A stretch of 64,000 nt of DNA from Hetaerina americana (Eukaryota; Arthropoda; Insecta; Odonata; Calopterygidae): the NCBI GenBank assembly GCA_022747635.1, contig JAKTNV010000119.1:372001-436000 (forward strand), given 5' to 3'. The notes under the pieces are model-generated. The model was not told the origin of the DNA, did not search any database, and saw only the letters and a list, made by a program, of their open reading frames with translations. The number at the start of each line of letters is the position of its first letter. The first letter of the stretch is position 1. This document shows, piece by piece, positions 14,001 through 25,342 of this stretch. The translations under genes were made by a program, and so were the position numbers.

Positions 14001-17000
14001 CTTGCTCATTAGCCAATTGAACATTGTTCAAGGAATATTGAAAGATCTCTAACATCTCCAATGCAGCAAGTCTTCTTCTGTTGTCTTCCGAGTGGAGGAT
14101 GCCCACCACAAATTCACTCTGGAGGTTGCTACCCAGGAGGTGCTCGGCAAACAAGGATTACACATTCTTTTCTAAACTTTTTTTGTGTTCACTCACTCGA
14201 ATACGGACACTTTGTTCTCTTCTATCAATGTATTTTACAGGGCAATTATCAGAATGGGGGGAATAAATGTCGCTTTTTTTGAGTGGGAAGAGAGAAGTCT
14301 TTAGCATTGAACAAATGTGTTTTCAGGGTCGAGGGGGTAATTCAGTAATTATATCTGGTGAAGCATGAGGAAACAGTATGTGAGATATTGCCTAAGAATG
14401 GTAATCTCCACTATTTTTTCGGATCTTTGATGAGGACCAAGGATGGCTGCGTAGGTACTGCTAACCTATTATGGGTTTTATTAAGAATGAGGTTGACAAT
14501 TTTTGTTTGTATCCAGTCACCATGGCCATATATTTGATCAAGTTCAATTCTTTTTTAATATTTTTTGCATTAAGTGGGAATTTTATCATTCTGTTTATCA
14601 AAGCATGAAAGGCTGCTCTCTTATGTTGGATTGGGTGGCATGAGTCTGCTGGGATAATTTGGTGAGTGGTGGTGAGTTTGCGATAAATATTGAGGTAATG
14701 CTTACCTTTCGTGAATTGAATCGATGAGTAGAGAAAGTTGATGGAATTATTTCCTATTTCCATCGTGAATTTGATTCAATTGTTAAGTGAATTAATAAGT
14801 TTATAAAATATATCCAATTGTGTATTTGTGCCCTTCCAGCAATATCATTGGGTATAGATACATCAATGATGCCCTTTGTTGCATTACTTAGTGGAGTGGA
14901 TTTAGATCCAAGGTATCCATAGATTTTGGGTGTCTCACCAAGTCCAAATTCATTTTATAAACTTTGAATATATGTATGGCTCTTAATTTTTCTGATGCGC
15001 ATAAATTCTTTGTATATGAATCTTTATGAAAACTGTTCCAAAAAACCTTACAACAAATGTTGCTGCATGCTCTCAACTTGGTGCTTCTTCGTAAGTGTGC
15101 AGCTGGAGGTCAGTGTGCATTGTAGAGCCTTTGACTAAGCACGGCGTTTCACTTGTAAATGAGCATTCACATGCATGTCTTTCTTGCAGGATCATTATCA
15201 GCAGTGGGAACAGTATTTGGAGTTTTGGGGTCACTCTCTCTATCAATATATTCCATATACATGAAGAAGATTATGCCTTTTGTGGACAATCACATATGGC
15301 TCCTATCCTACTATAATAACCTGTATTCTAGTATCATCTTCATTCCACTAATGTTGATCAATAATGAGTTGTTTGAGGTGCTAAATTATGAGAGGCTTTG
15401 GGACATTAAATTTTGGATATTGATGACATGTGGTGGCTTGTGCGGCTTCTCAATTGGATATGTCACTGCACTACAAATAAAGGTAATCACGCCGATTCTC
15501 TATTGTTACATTCTTTTACATATATCTCGTGAACTCTAAAATTGAGTAATAGTGTATTGGGTGTAAGATTACCGCTTGCACAGGGTGCAGCAGCATAACT
15601 TCCTTTTTTGAAAGCGTTTTGAAATTGAAAAAAGGAAGTTATGTTAGCGCACCCTGTAATTTATTTCCCCGGAAAATGGGCGGACCCACCCCATACCCTT
15701 ATAACCTTGATTTGATGGAAGAGTTTGCATGTTCATATGAGCCCTAGAGCTGTGCTGCTGGGAGCGATGATGTTTGCTCCTGGTAGGGTCACCCATGCCA
15801 GGTGGGTCGTAGGTCAGGAGCCAGACAGCAGGTAGCCCACGCAGTGTCTGTTCCTCAGTGAAGTAGCTGCAAAAACATCTGACCCCAGGGTCCCCGTTGG
15901 GACCCCATTGAGTGATGGCGTCCCAATAAAAAAACTATTTAGGAAGGCAACGGGAAACCACCACAATTATTTCTCCCTAGAAAATATGGTGAAAACAAGT
16001 GTGAAAGTGAATCATAGCGACTACAGAACATGGCCACTGTTGTGCTCAGAAGAGGGGGCCATGGTTGTCATCCCAATAAATGCTAGCACTACTGAGTAAA
16101 TGGCGACAGCAAATAAAGACATAAGAGGAACATCAGTGTGAGAATAGAGAATTGAAATGTTAGGAGAATCCTGAGCGTAATAAAATTGAAAAAAACATCA
16201 AGTGGGAGATAGGGTGAGGAAATGTAGATATATGAGGCCTATTTGAGCTGAGATATAAAGAAATATAATGGCATTATTGATGCAATAGCGACTGATTAAT
16301 GTATAGCAAAGGGGCAGAGCCTAAGATAGCCATGTTAGTGAATTGGATTTGGGAGATGGTTACCATATGTTGAGCTAGTGAATTGAGAGAAAATTGACTG
16401 AATATAGAATGACAGCATGTAAGCCTCTCCCATTGGACAAAAGGATCATCCAGAATCTCAAGATTTTGTTCTGAAATCAACTTCAGAGTCCTCATTTTTA
16501 GGGATTAGCAAAATTTTTAAATATTTGCATACAATGAGTAGTTTCTTTGAGGGTATGGGCAAATGAACAGGTAATTTATTCTTCACAGTTAATTAAAATC
16601 TCAGAATCAAAAATGTATCACAAGAGAAATTCCAGAATTTTTCATACATTTTATTAACAGCTCAACAACTGGGATTGGATTGTGATCTTGTTAATAGTTT
16701 TAAAGGATAACAGGCTACTAATTGATATGAATACTTAGCAAAATATGTACCGTATTTTCCCATGGATAACGCACGAGTTATTTAACAAAAATGTTCACAT
16801 GATTGAAAAAATGATGATCCCTGTTATGTAATGGAAATTGAAAAAATCCAAACATTTACATATCTATGTTCACAATAATTTATAGAAGAGTCACGCAAAA
16901 ATAAATTAGTCTGGAAGCATGCGTTTCTAATTACATTCTATTTCATACAGATCTGCTACTGTTACAGTTATTTCATCTCATAAATCCATGAGAAAAAGAA

Positions 17001-20000
17001 GAAACATAATTTCTATACGTCGTTTATTCTAATACATAGTACTTCACATACACGTAGAGTACGTCGTATTATATACACATACGTATAAATATATGATAGG
17101 AGAGGTAGATCACCTCATTCACAATTGATAAGTTAAGTGCATTTATTACCTCTTCAGGCACATCACCGAGTTCACTCTCCGAAGTTAACTCTTCCTCATC
17201 TTCTAGCTTTGGCGTTGAAATATTGCCTTAAGCTTTTTCAAATCCATTTTTTTCACAAGTCACTCTGACACCCTGCCAACTTCCCAGGATCTGCCTGTTT
17301 ATTTCTTCATGAGACACTCTTTTAATCCTTCCCAATTCAGTATAGTCTTTTATTCCAGACATTATCCACGTATCCCAACTAGAACATAACTTTGATTTAA
17401 AAGATGGATAAATCCTGGCAGCCTTGCGATTTCCTTTTTCTTTCGCGGAATTGATGACTTCTAGCTTAAACATCGCTGTATATGATTTTCTACTGCATGG
17501 GTAATTTTCTTGAGAAAATTTTAAATCAGACATTGGATAGACCAAACTGAGCTCAATAGATGAGCATTTTGCTGAAGATTGGAGTAGACTGGAGGGATGG
17601 ACCACTTATCTTGAAAATGTAAATGGAGATTGCGCCGGAAAATGGAGAGTTGGGATGGGGAATGCTAGGAGGAGGGGAAAGGCAGGGATGACCATTATGA
17701 CTTACTCTTTTCAGTAAAGATGTAATGGTTTTGGTTGAAGAGGCATAAAATGGCTAGAGTGAAGGTATGTGTGGAACTCTTCAATCCAGTCAACCAAGGG
17801 TCACAATCATTATTAGTGCATTGTAGAATAGTATAATAGGTATAGAATGTGAAGTAATCATAATAAAATCAAGGAAATGGGATTCTCTGGTAGAAAGGCT
17901 AATATAAACATAAAATTGTGGGGCATAAATAATAACAGGTGGAACCGTTTAGGAATTGGGGAAGTGTTTTGGAGGTGGGTGGGCAGAGTAAATGAGGGCA
18001 TCAAGAGAAGAGTTGTGTTGGTGAGGAAATGTTTACGAAAAGTTGGGAGTTAATGAGAGGCATGTTGAGTAAAAGGTTAAAGAAAGGACTAGTGAAATCT
18101 CATAAGTGTAGTGTAGTTTTGCATGGCTTGGAAAATTGGTCATTGAGGAAAGAATATAAGTATAGATTGCTGACTTTTGAGGTGTGGGTGTGGAGGAGGG
18201 TGGAGAAAATAGTAGAAAGAAAGGAAAATTAATGAAGTTCTGGGCATGTTAGAAGGGGAAGAGAAAAGGTTGTTGGTAGAGAGAGGACAAGAGTAGGCTT
18301 TTGGGTGAATTTAGGGGAAGTTGAAAGTATGAAAAACTAAAGAATGAGTTATACGGAGTGTGCCGGTTATCTCCGAACAAATTTAAATTTGAATCTCCCG
18401 CCATATCATAGTTCCATTTGAGGTATCGATTGGTGCTCTTGAAAGCTATAGACATCTAGTAAACAGTCGTAACCTCAAAATGGCCGAGATGTTACGTACA
18501 AGTGCGGACTACAATGGAAGAGCCGCTAGTATCAAAAGTGTTCACGCTGGGTGTTCGCCCAGTGAAATAGTTTGATTCTTCGGGTACCCCAGATCAGCTG
18601 TTTGCAATATTTTGGAGAAGTATACTTTGGAGAAGTCTGGGGAAGGTTTCGCAAACCGAGTGAGGAAACCTCATTCTAGGAAATGCTCAGGTGCTGATTT
18701 CAGAGGACATTTGCAAATTTTTGCATATTTGCAAATTTCGAAGAATGTCGTGAAACCGTGGATGGTAACTGTTGCCTTGGGGAGGCAATATGTCTTCCAA
18801 CAGGACGGTGCACCAGGTCATATGAGTCATTTAGTCCAAAACTGGCTCTCAGATGACATTGGCAGGCTCTGGTCAAAGGAGTTCTGGCCCCCGAGTAGCC
18901 CGGACTTGAACCCCCACGACTATTATGTTTGTAGCGTAGTTGGCAGAGTTACCAATAAGACAAAGCACCCTAATGTTGCATCTCTACAAACCGCTATCGT
19001 AGCAGCATTCACGAATATGGACAGCGCTGTTTTAAAGAGTGCGTGCGATCGATTCAGGACAAGATTGGAGGCGGTCATTGCAGCTGAAGAGGGTTGCATT
19101 GAGTAATGTTACTCGTAACAGATACCACTACTTGTGTGTAAAAGGATTTTCATTTTCATTTGTATTTTTTTTCATGCATTTGCTTTTAAACAAAAGTTTC
19201 GTTTATCCGGATTTAACTGCCATACCCTGTATGATGTTATATGATGTATAAGGTTTAAGGATATTTTGTGTTTTATTAGTCAATGCTCAAAATTATCATA
19301 ATGTGTTACATGTGGGTGAATCAAAAGTCCACCCTAACCCAGTAGACTACTGCTATTGAAGGGAAATTAGCAGAGCCAATTTCTGTTATGTGTGGAGTCA
19401 TAATTTTGTAGTAAAGTTTCTCATACAATGACAAAAGACCAAATTCTCTCAAAAGAATTTTAATTGTTTTTTTTTGCAAATTTGCCCCCAGAGTATTTCA
19501 ACAGCAAATTTGCACATTGTTGAAGGATTTTCAATTTTAAGCTAAAAATTACTGCATCATACTATTTTTGGAATTTAGAGTACTTAATCTGGATAAGTAC
19601 TTTCACTGAGATGAAAATTATTCCAGTAAGTCCTTTGATTGGAGGCAATGAATCTAAGATCTGTCTCAAATTCCCCTAATCTATCTGCTGTAGCCAATGA
19701 ACAAATGATCACAGTGAATTTATTTCCCACTAAATTTCACTTCCGGGCATTGCTTTTCCTTCCCTTTTGTGTACGTACAATCTTGAAATGTATAAATTCA
19801 TGCCTTACCTACTTTTTCTTTCTCTTTGGTAACTCTTAGTTTACCAACAAAAAATATACCTTTTTCCTGTTTTGTGTGTCCATTCCATTATGGCAACAAT
19901 ATTAACATGTGATTCCAAATTGAAAAAAATTGATGACTTGGCATTACTCACATGTCTTCCAGGTAACCTCCCCACTTACGCACAACATCTCGGGAACAGC

Positions 20001-20187
20001 CAAGGCGTGTGCTCAAACTGTGATTGCCACTGTGTGGCTCGAAGAAGAAACACAGCGAAGTGCCCTATGGTGGCTCTCCAATGCAGTTGTATTGGGTGGT
20101 AGCACCGCGTACACAAGAGTTCGCCAGGTTGAAATGGAAAGGTCTTATGATCTGTCTAAGGAAGGGAGGAAGCAAGGCCAAGTATGA
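8053..20187 (+). CDS. Gfr: GDP-fucose transporter of the Golgi (SLC35C1 / Gfr), six exons, complete
   Basis: Family role: antiporter that brings GDP-fucose into the Golgi lumen in exchange for GMP, supplying fucosyltransferases. Exons: 8053-8114, 8186-8390, 9670-9808, 11883-11969, 15190-15482 and 19963-20187, total 1011 nt, 336 residues plus TGA. All introns are GT-AG and the phases (2,0,1,1,0) join cleanly. The protein starts [20 protein letters not shown]. Other blocks are [15 protein letters not shown] (31-45), [20 protein letters not shown] (103-122), [33 protein letters not shown] (250-262) and [17 protein letters not shown] (268-284), hallmarks of the SLC35C fold with about ten membrane segments. 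Length matches insect orthologues (about 337). Intron 1 is only 71 bp; introns 2-5 are 1.3, 2.1, 3.2 and 4.5 kb and grow with inserted transposons. The ATG at 8053 has no upstream in-frame rival nearby. The cytosolic tail is short and charged. Confidence 0.95.
8391..9669 (+). other. Transporter intron 2
   Basis: GTAATT donor, TTTCAG acceptor. I recognise no element in it. Its small open frames do not resemble known proteins. Confidence 0.6.
9809..11882 (+). other. Transporter intron 3
   Basis: GTAACA donor, TTTTTTCAG acceptor. A tRNA-like stretch at 11113-11170 (TCCTGGTAGTCTAAGGGG, then GGTTGAG) may be a degenerate SINE head. Nothing else is recognised. Confidence 0.45.
12118..13388 (-). mobile_element. 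Full-length but dead mariner, in transporter intron 4
   Basis: About 1.27 kb. The outer ends share the inverted block AAAACTTCCTGAA (near 12130 and, reversed, near 13362). On the minus strand the helix-turn-helix part reads [19 protein letters not shown] (13140-13050) and the catalytic part reads [17 protein letters not shown] (12475-12425) followed by a PPYSPD-like block, as in mariner transposases. Stops and frameshifts break it. The insertion orientation is opposite to the host gene. Confidence 0.75.
13389..14839. other. Rest of transporter intron 4, first part
   Basis: I recognise no gene or element. Open frames of up to 100 codons show no family features. Confidence 0.4.
14840..14912 (+). 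other. Possible cassette exon in transporter intron 4
   Basis: 73 nt flanked by CCCTTCCAG and AG|GTATCC. From the incoming phase it is open for 24 codons ([20 protein letters not shown]). It has no counterpart in the transporter family as I know it. Its length (3n+1) would shift exon 5 into a frame that stops at 15316, so inclusion would cut the protein short. It may be only a decoy. Confidence 0.25.
15581..15656. repeat. 76-bp fold-back MITE-like element, transporter intron 5
   Basis: Starts CAGGGTGCAGCAGCATAACT and ends with its near-complement, ending CACCCTG. The arms of about 29 bp share a perfect ATAACTTCCTTTTTT core. The first eight bases match the end of the mariner derivative at 25343, so it could be a highly deleted relative. 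A TA duplication is not evident. Confidence 0.7.
15710..16500 (+). mobile_element. LINE copy B: 5' region and start of endonuclease
   Basis: 15720-15975 matches the 5' region of copy A (GAGTGATGG, then GAAGGCAACGGGAAACCACC). From 16139 the endonuclease start is visible (RIENWNVRR-like). At 16297-16330 a decayed block [10 protein letters not shown] may continue it. It fades by about 16500. Confidence 0.6.
16745..17520 (-). mobile_element. Deleted pogo/Tigger-like element
   Basis: On the minus strand, 17505-17225 reads [20 protein letters not shown], the Psq-type helix-turn-helix start of pogo-like transposases. After a large internal deletion comes [17 protein letters not shown] and an acidic tail, which are typical C-terminal pieces. 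The outer end at 16750-16785 (CCGTATTTTCCCATGGATAA) looks like a terminal repeat. The opposite terminal repeat is not visible at the junction with LINE copy C. Confidence 0.6.
17521..18351 (+). mobile_element. LINE copy C: late reverse transcriptase and C-terminal tail
   Basis: From 17533 the reading is LDRPN, then [14 protein letters not shown], homologous to MSILHKIGIDWRD in copy A. At 18029-18232 the tail reads [20 protein letters not shown] and [20 protein letters not shown], the C-terminal part that copy A lacks. The piece ends at the TA where the next mariner inserted. Copies B and C could be one element split by deletion and the pogo insertion. Confidence 0.65.
18354..19229 (+). mobile_element. 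Mariner-like element, internally deleted, with TA duplication
   Basis: 876 bp between TA duplications (18352-18353 and 19230-19231). The ends are imperfect inverted repeats (CGGAGTGTGCCGGTTATCTC and the complement of GGATTTAACTGCCATACCCTG). The N-terminal helix-turn-helix region (18480-18660) is joined to a catalytic end that is open from 18612 to 19106: [20 protein letters not shown], then [16 protein letters not shown]. The middle of the transposase is missing. It lies in transporter intron 5 in the same orientation. Confidence 0.85.
19232..19962 (+). other. End of transporter intron 5
   Basis: Ends with CATGTCTTCCAG before the last exon. No element recognised. Confidence 0.5.
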
Positions 20188-20269
20188 ATTGTAAACTGCC
20201 CTGAAATGAACCACAGTCAGTTTATATGCTTTGAAACGCATCTTTTGCTTGGCTGTTTGGTCCACTCTC

Positions 20270-20275
20270 ATTAAA
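20270..20275 (+). terminator. Candidate polyadenylation signal of the transporter
   Basis: ATTAAA hexamer 83 bp after the stop codon. This is a common variant signal, but the true 3' end is unknown. Confidence 0.3.
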
Positions 20276-21049
20276 TTTTATTTGCACCAATTTGTTACAC
20301 AATGTGTGAAAACTTTTTAAAAAACATTAAGTGAGTATGAAACAAAATATGTGAAGCATTCCATAAGTATTTTTTGGACTGATCCTTGCTCCCAATGAGG
20401 CACAAAAAGATGACTTGGTTTAAGTGTGTGAAATTGCTTTAATTACTTGATACAGCCAATTAGGAATACTGAATTCTTTAAATATAATGATAATGTTTAC
20501 AAAATATGTACTGTGGGTCCTAGCTTCATGGTATCAGCCCATTTCTCTCAGCCAATTGCATTGTGAATCTATTGTATTGTGAACCCATTTGCACATTTAT
20601 TTATGATAATTATTCCAGATGATCTCTTGCTTTTTGCATATGTTAAATGAATTTTATATTGCATATTTATTTGTAAAATACTGGGGAAGATCCTTGGTTT
20701 ACATTTGAACTGCATGCCGAAATGTGTTAAGCAAATTGAGACCTAGTTTTCGAGACCAATTATAATCTTGATGTTCCTGAATCTGGTTTTGTTTTGTTAA
20801 TACCCTTTTGCCACACTGTGTATTACTGGCATATCTTGTTTTTATGCTTGTGGTAGTGGCCGAAGGAAGTAGGGGACAAAAGTGAACTATGGACTGTGTT
20901 TTGATGGGAGCTGAACAGCCGATGTATAGTAAGCATCTATTTTGCTAGCTGCCACCGACTATGGTGAAGGTTGAGAGATTGGACAGCACTTGCTCCACCA
21001 CAACCTACAGCAGCAATCTCTCCTATTTGAATGTTCAGTCTGTGGCAAC
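20276..21049. other. Intergenic sequence downstream of the transporter
   Basis: AT-rich. Nothing recognised besides a possible extended 3' UTR. Confidence 0.4.
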
Positions 21050-21054
21050 ACAAA

Positions 21055-21345
21055 ACCAGATGTAATACCATAACACAGTAATCAACCCTGAGGTTGGTTT
21101 GGTAGGTGATGATAGAGTTCACCCAGTACTAAGCCCGACCGCGTGTGGAATTCAGACAACAGGGTAGGGGGGCCAGTTCCTATCCTGTGCCGGTTATGGT
21201 TTCCCAGGAATAACTAGTACCCGAAAAATTACATAGCTTGGGTGGAGCTGCAGGTGCCCAGAGAGGCTTGCCCGGGAATCGAACCTGGGTCCTCTGGTCA
21301 GTAGTCCAATGCTCTACCTATGGATGACCGTGGCTCACAGATGCA
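21055..21345 (-). mobile_element. tRNA-derived SINE, family B, copy 1
   Basis: The minus strand starts with a tRNA-like head: GGTAGAGCATTGGACTACTG (21316-21297) and B-box GGTTCGATTCC (21281-21271). It is followed by a conserved body and ends in ACCAACCTCAGGGTTGATTA (21099-21080). It matches 60280-60550 throughout. Confidence 0.8.
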
Positions 21346-21702
21346 ACACAGTATAGATTAATTCAGTAATCAACCAGTGCAAATTGTTTATAGCTAAGTT
21401 TGTATTTCCACCAAGGGTATGAACAAATTATATTGAGTCAAAGGTGCAGTTTCAGTCTGAAAGCTAAATAATTTGTTCCAAAAAGCATTGTGCTATAAAC
21501 TGAAAAGAAAATTATTTCCAAACATTAGGGGATAGATTTCTGGACATTGCAGTAGTGAAAACAAAAATTGCAGAGAGCCAAATTAAAAAGTAGCTCCTTC
21601 TTTTATAAAGAACTGAAATTGAATTAAAATTTTCTATTTCAAAAGGAATCTCTCCATAGCTGAATTTAAATGTGAAATTCCTGGGAATTTTGTACCTAGT
21701 CT
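21346..21702. other. Intergenic, nothing recognised
   Basis: No gene or element features seen. Confidence 0.4.
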
Positions 21703-21756
21703 CACAAATATTTGTGATTTCACAAATATTTGTGTCTCACAAATATTTGTGAAATC
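21703..21756. repeat. Three copies of a 14-bp palindrome
   Basis: CACAAATATTTGTG occurs at 21703-21716, 21721-21734 and 21738-21751. The last two also form a 19-bp-arm inverted repeat (21716-21756) with a 3-nt spacer. Confidence 0.95.
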
Positions 21757-23800
21757 AATGAACTAGGGGGCAGAGAAAATATTAAAAATTTGGGATTTTC
21801 ACTGGAGTGAGTGTCGTTCGATGCCTATCTTGATTCCGAAGCTGATGTATTTAACCTTAGTTCACATTCCCTGTAATCTCCAAACGAGGCCTCTCCTTTT
21901 AAATCTGTGAATGAAGATTTCAGAAATGCATATGTTCACAAATTGTATCAGGTTGTCCCTTTCAACTCTGAAAAATGGGAAAGTTGCTCAGGTAATTCCT
22001 CTGCAAGAGGCTCTATTGAACTTGAGTTAGAGGCCTGGTCCACCTTGGGCAGGTAAGGCCAAACATCTCTTTTGGCCTGGCCTAACCCAATCAAAGAAAA
22101 AATGTTGAGCATCATTTTTTAAGTTTCGCATTTGCCGTTGAGAGAAAATTTGGCATTGTATCTTAAAACACAATTCATGCTTGGTAGTGTCATGATTTTA
22201 TCTTGAAGTTATTGCTCATAAAATAATAACCAATGATAGGGTGATGGTGCAGTGTAATAAACAATAGTGAAGTTTGATTGGTCATCTCTTTGATTGATCT
22301 AATTAAACAACTTAATTTTCTTAGAAACCAATCGCACCTCTATTGAAACATTTGATCGACCTCATCAAGTGAGAAGATAGATTTCAAAAGCTCAACATAG
22401 CCCTCATGAAATAATGTTCACTTTTTTAATTTTAAGTAATCCATTGCATGCAATAAATCCTTCCTCTTTTAATAATGTACTTGTTTTTATTAGTATAAAA
22501 TTAAAAATCAGCTAAAACAAAATGTTTGAAATTAAACAATAATTGCAAACATTTTGGGATGCCACAGAATACCTTCTCACTCCCTTACCCCCCACATTTT
22601 AACAGGTCGGATCCTAGCTTCGAAACCCTCTACCCTGGGTTTCCCCACCTGAGGATTTAGGAGTGTGGTGGCATCAAGGGGGGTCATACCACCTGAAAAA
22701 CTCAGGTATGAAATGTTAGCATTTTCAAGGGATTCAGTTATGTACATCTGTCCTAGAAATTGTGCGCTAAGACATCTGATTATCCGTGGCACTGGGGTTG
22801 AGCAAAACCTTTGGAAATGTATGTACACGAGTAAATCAGGGTTTCATTGGTGGGAGTGACCTTTTGTTTAAACAAAACATCGCTCCATCCACTAGGTGGT
22901 AGGCATTAGCACACTACATACATACTCAAGGGATATCATTTTAGAATCATCCTCACTTCAAATCAGTATTTCAAAGGCAGTGTTTGTTGAGAATCAGAGG
23001 AGGAAGTTTTGTGATTGGAAGTGATTCCCATCATTTTATGTCTGAGTGGCTATCATCCTTTGGGATAATATCTTTTAATAATGTGCACAATATCTCAGAA
23101 ATCTTATTTTGGCCATCAAACGCAGATTGATTTGAGGTCAGTTTTAGAACCAATCTTTTGCATGCTTCTGAAGAAACATTGTATAATGACTATATCTTCT
23201 TTTATTCATGAGTAACCATCTCCTTTATGTCACTAGCGACTCAATTTTCACCTAAATTCCACAAAAAATAATTATTTGACTTGAAATTAAGTTAAATGTC
23301 AAGAAACCAGCGAACATTAGTTTTCATAGTTGTCAATGTGTTTGCAAAATGGGACTGAAATACAAAAAGAGGTCATTCATTCGCTGTCCCAAATTCCATG
23401 CAATGCCAGAAAGGGAGAATGCTGTCATATGTGGAAAGGAAGAGGGATGGGCAAGGAGAGGAGCCTACTGGTAGTGGTATGCGAAAAGGTCTTTGGAAGG
23501 AGCTGGCTGGGGAGCAAATCCTCTTGGGGGTCCATGTGTATGTACTGTTACTTGCACTTTGTGTTGATTACATGTTTAATATTTGGAGGAGAGGCTCGGC
23601 ATTTTTTTCTGCGAAGTTTGAATCTTGATATTCAACTTGTACTCACTGGGAAATGTGTGAAATGCAGCGCAAATATTTGGTACCGTATTCTAACCGCAAT
23701 ACCCTAGTCCTAGCAACCTCTAATGGAACGTTGGGCAAATTTTTTAAGTAATTGTTCTTGAAATGTGACTAGATCAATGAGTATTTATTAAACAATTTGA
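21757..23800. other. Intergenic, nothing recognised
   Basis: Two overlapping open frames at 23330-23707 lack family features and are treated as chance. Confidence 0.4.
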
Positions 23801-24110
23801 GGGGATCGAGATGGTGCGGGGGCTAACGTACTGGCTTCCCACCCTGAGGGCGTGGGTTCAAATCCCGGCGGTGTTGAATATTTTTCAGAGGTATCTCGAT
23901 CCCTACTTGAGGTGCTTTGTGGAGGGCACTTTGAGTGAGTACGCCGTCCGTCGGATGGGACGTTAAGCCGCGGACCCCTTGGCGCCTTTCGTAAAGAGTA
24001 GGCTAATGCCGACGCCGGGTTTCTCTCCACCCTTCATCCTTTCCTGTCCTTCCCCTATGGCGCAAATGACCTTAGCTGTCGGTCGCCTCCCATCAAAACT
24101 ACTACTACTT
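23801..24110 (+). mobile_element. tRNA-derived SINE, family A, copy 1
   Basis: The head GATGGTGCGGGGGCTAACGT and B-box GGTTCAAATCC (23850-23860) mark an RNA polymerase III promoter. The body runs through CTTGAGGTGCTTTGTGGAGG to a tail GACCTTAGCTGTCGGTCGCC and a short CTACTACTA end. It matches 44812-45115 along its length. Confidence 0.85.
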
Positions 24111-24643
24111 AAACAATTTGATGATCCTCATTGCCAATATAACCAGTTGGCATGAGATATGATATGAAAATATATTCCTGTTGCGTAAAAATTCTATAGA
24201 TTTTTGTGCCAGTAAAACCTGTAGTGGGACCTATAGAACTCATTTGAATGTGTGTTTGCATTTATGTATTATATGTACAGTAAGCTGTCGAATGTCTGAG
24301 TGTGGATTATCCATTTTACAGATTATCCATGCTACTCTTTCTTCCCGGCACGTCGACATTTAAATAAAATTACTATCATAAAAATAATTATAAATGCTTT
24401 GAATCTTCGGTATACTTTTTTAAAAACACAAGTTTGAAATGCTGGGGCATTTTTTTAAAGTTTTTACTTTTACGGAATCAAAAGTTGTCAATAATATTTA
24501 ATGTTTTAATTTAAACATTTTTATATTATCCGTACTTTCCAATGATCATTTCCCTTGCATTCATTAGACTTGAGAGTTACATATTCTCCCTCAAGATGAG
24601 TGAATACATAGTTTAACTATGCAGCAAGTCATTAACTATCAAC
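24111..24643. other. Intergenic, nothing recognised
   Basis: AT-rich. GGATTATCCATTTTACAGAT (24303-24322) faintly recalls pogo-type repeat ends; I do not call it. Confidence 0.35.
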
Positions 24644-24877
24644 ACTGCATTTGTTTAAATATTCAATTGTTTCTGGCTCAACCTTGTGGAAATTCATGTT
24701 AATGAAATTAAAAATACAAAGTAACTTTCCACTGTTCTTTATTAGCGTACGACCGGTTTCAACGCTCAAGCGTTATCATCAGATGATAACGCTTGAGCGT
24801 TGAAACCGGTCGTACGCTAATAAAGAACAGTGGAAAGTTACTTTGTATTTTTAATTTCATTAACTGCATTTGTTTAA
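24644..24877. mobile_element. Perfect palindrome of 83-bp arms (Penelope-like 3' ends) with target duplication
   Basis: The arms 24698-24780 and 24782-24864 are exact reverse complements around one unpaired base (24781). The right arm reads GATGATAACGCTTGAGCGTT, then GAAACCGGTCGTACGCTAAT and AAAGAACAGTGGAAAGTTAC, as in the 3' ends of Penelope-like elements; a diverged copy is at 53440-53550. A 15-bp direct repeat ACTGCATTTGTTTAA flanks it (24644-24658 and 24863-24877) and looks like a target-site duplication. A 39-bp unmatched segment (24659-24697) lies between the left duplication and the left arm. Confidence 0.85.
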
Positions 24878-25340
24878 TTGGTAAAATGTGTCGAATATGA
24901 ATCCATATCAAGGATTCCTTTTTAAAAACTCATCTTTTGCTAGTCATTTGTTTTTTCATGGTGATGTGATTGTTTGAACTTTCTGAGGAAAATACATTCT
25001 GATGTTCGCACAATGATAGCTCTGAATTCTTGTAAATCTATAACTTTACCCTTGAAAATTACAGAAAAATAGGAAAAAGAGAAAAAAAATGTACTTTCCA
25101 TGCTATTAAACTCTTATTAATCTCATGGAATGAAAGGGGAGAGTTTCCGTGCATCTTTATTCAGATCATAACCCGCTATTCTGGAAAGAAATGAAAACAA
25201 GGGTGGCAGGAAAAGTGGATGCAAGGTATTCAGATTGGCGATGAGAGTTGAAGAATGTGCAAGAGGGGAGAATGTTAGGCAAGCGAGGAAGGGGCTGGAG
25301 TAGGATAGGGATGTTGGATGGAATGGACGCAGGAAGTAAG
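24878..25340. other. Intergenic, nothing recognised
   Basis: 25123-25340 is purine-rich on the plus strand. No gene features. Confidence 0.4.
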
Positions 25341-25342
25341 TA

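Noticed and set aside
23330..23707. 125-codon plus-strand frame in intergenic DNA
   Set aside because: Overlaps another frame, no similarity to known families, and no promoter or splice context.
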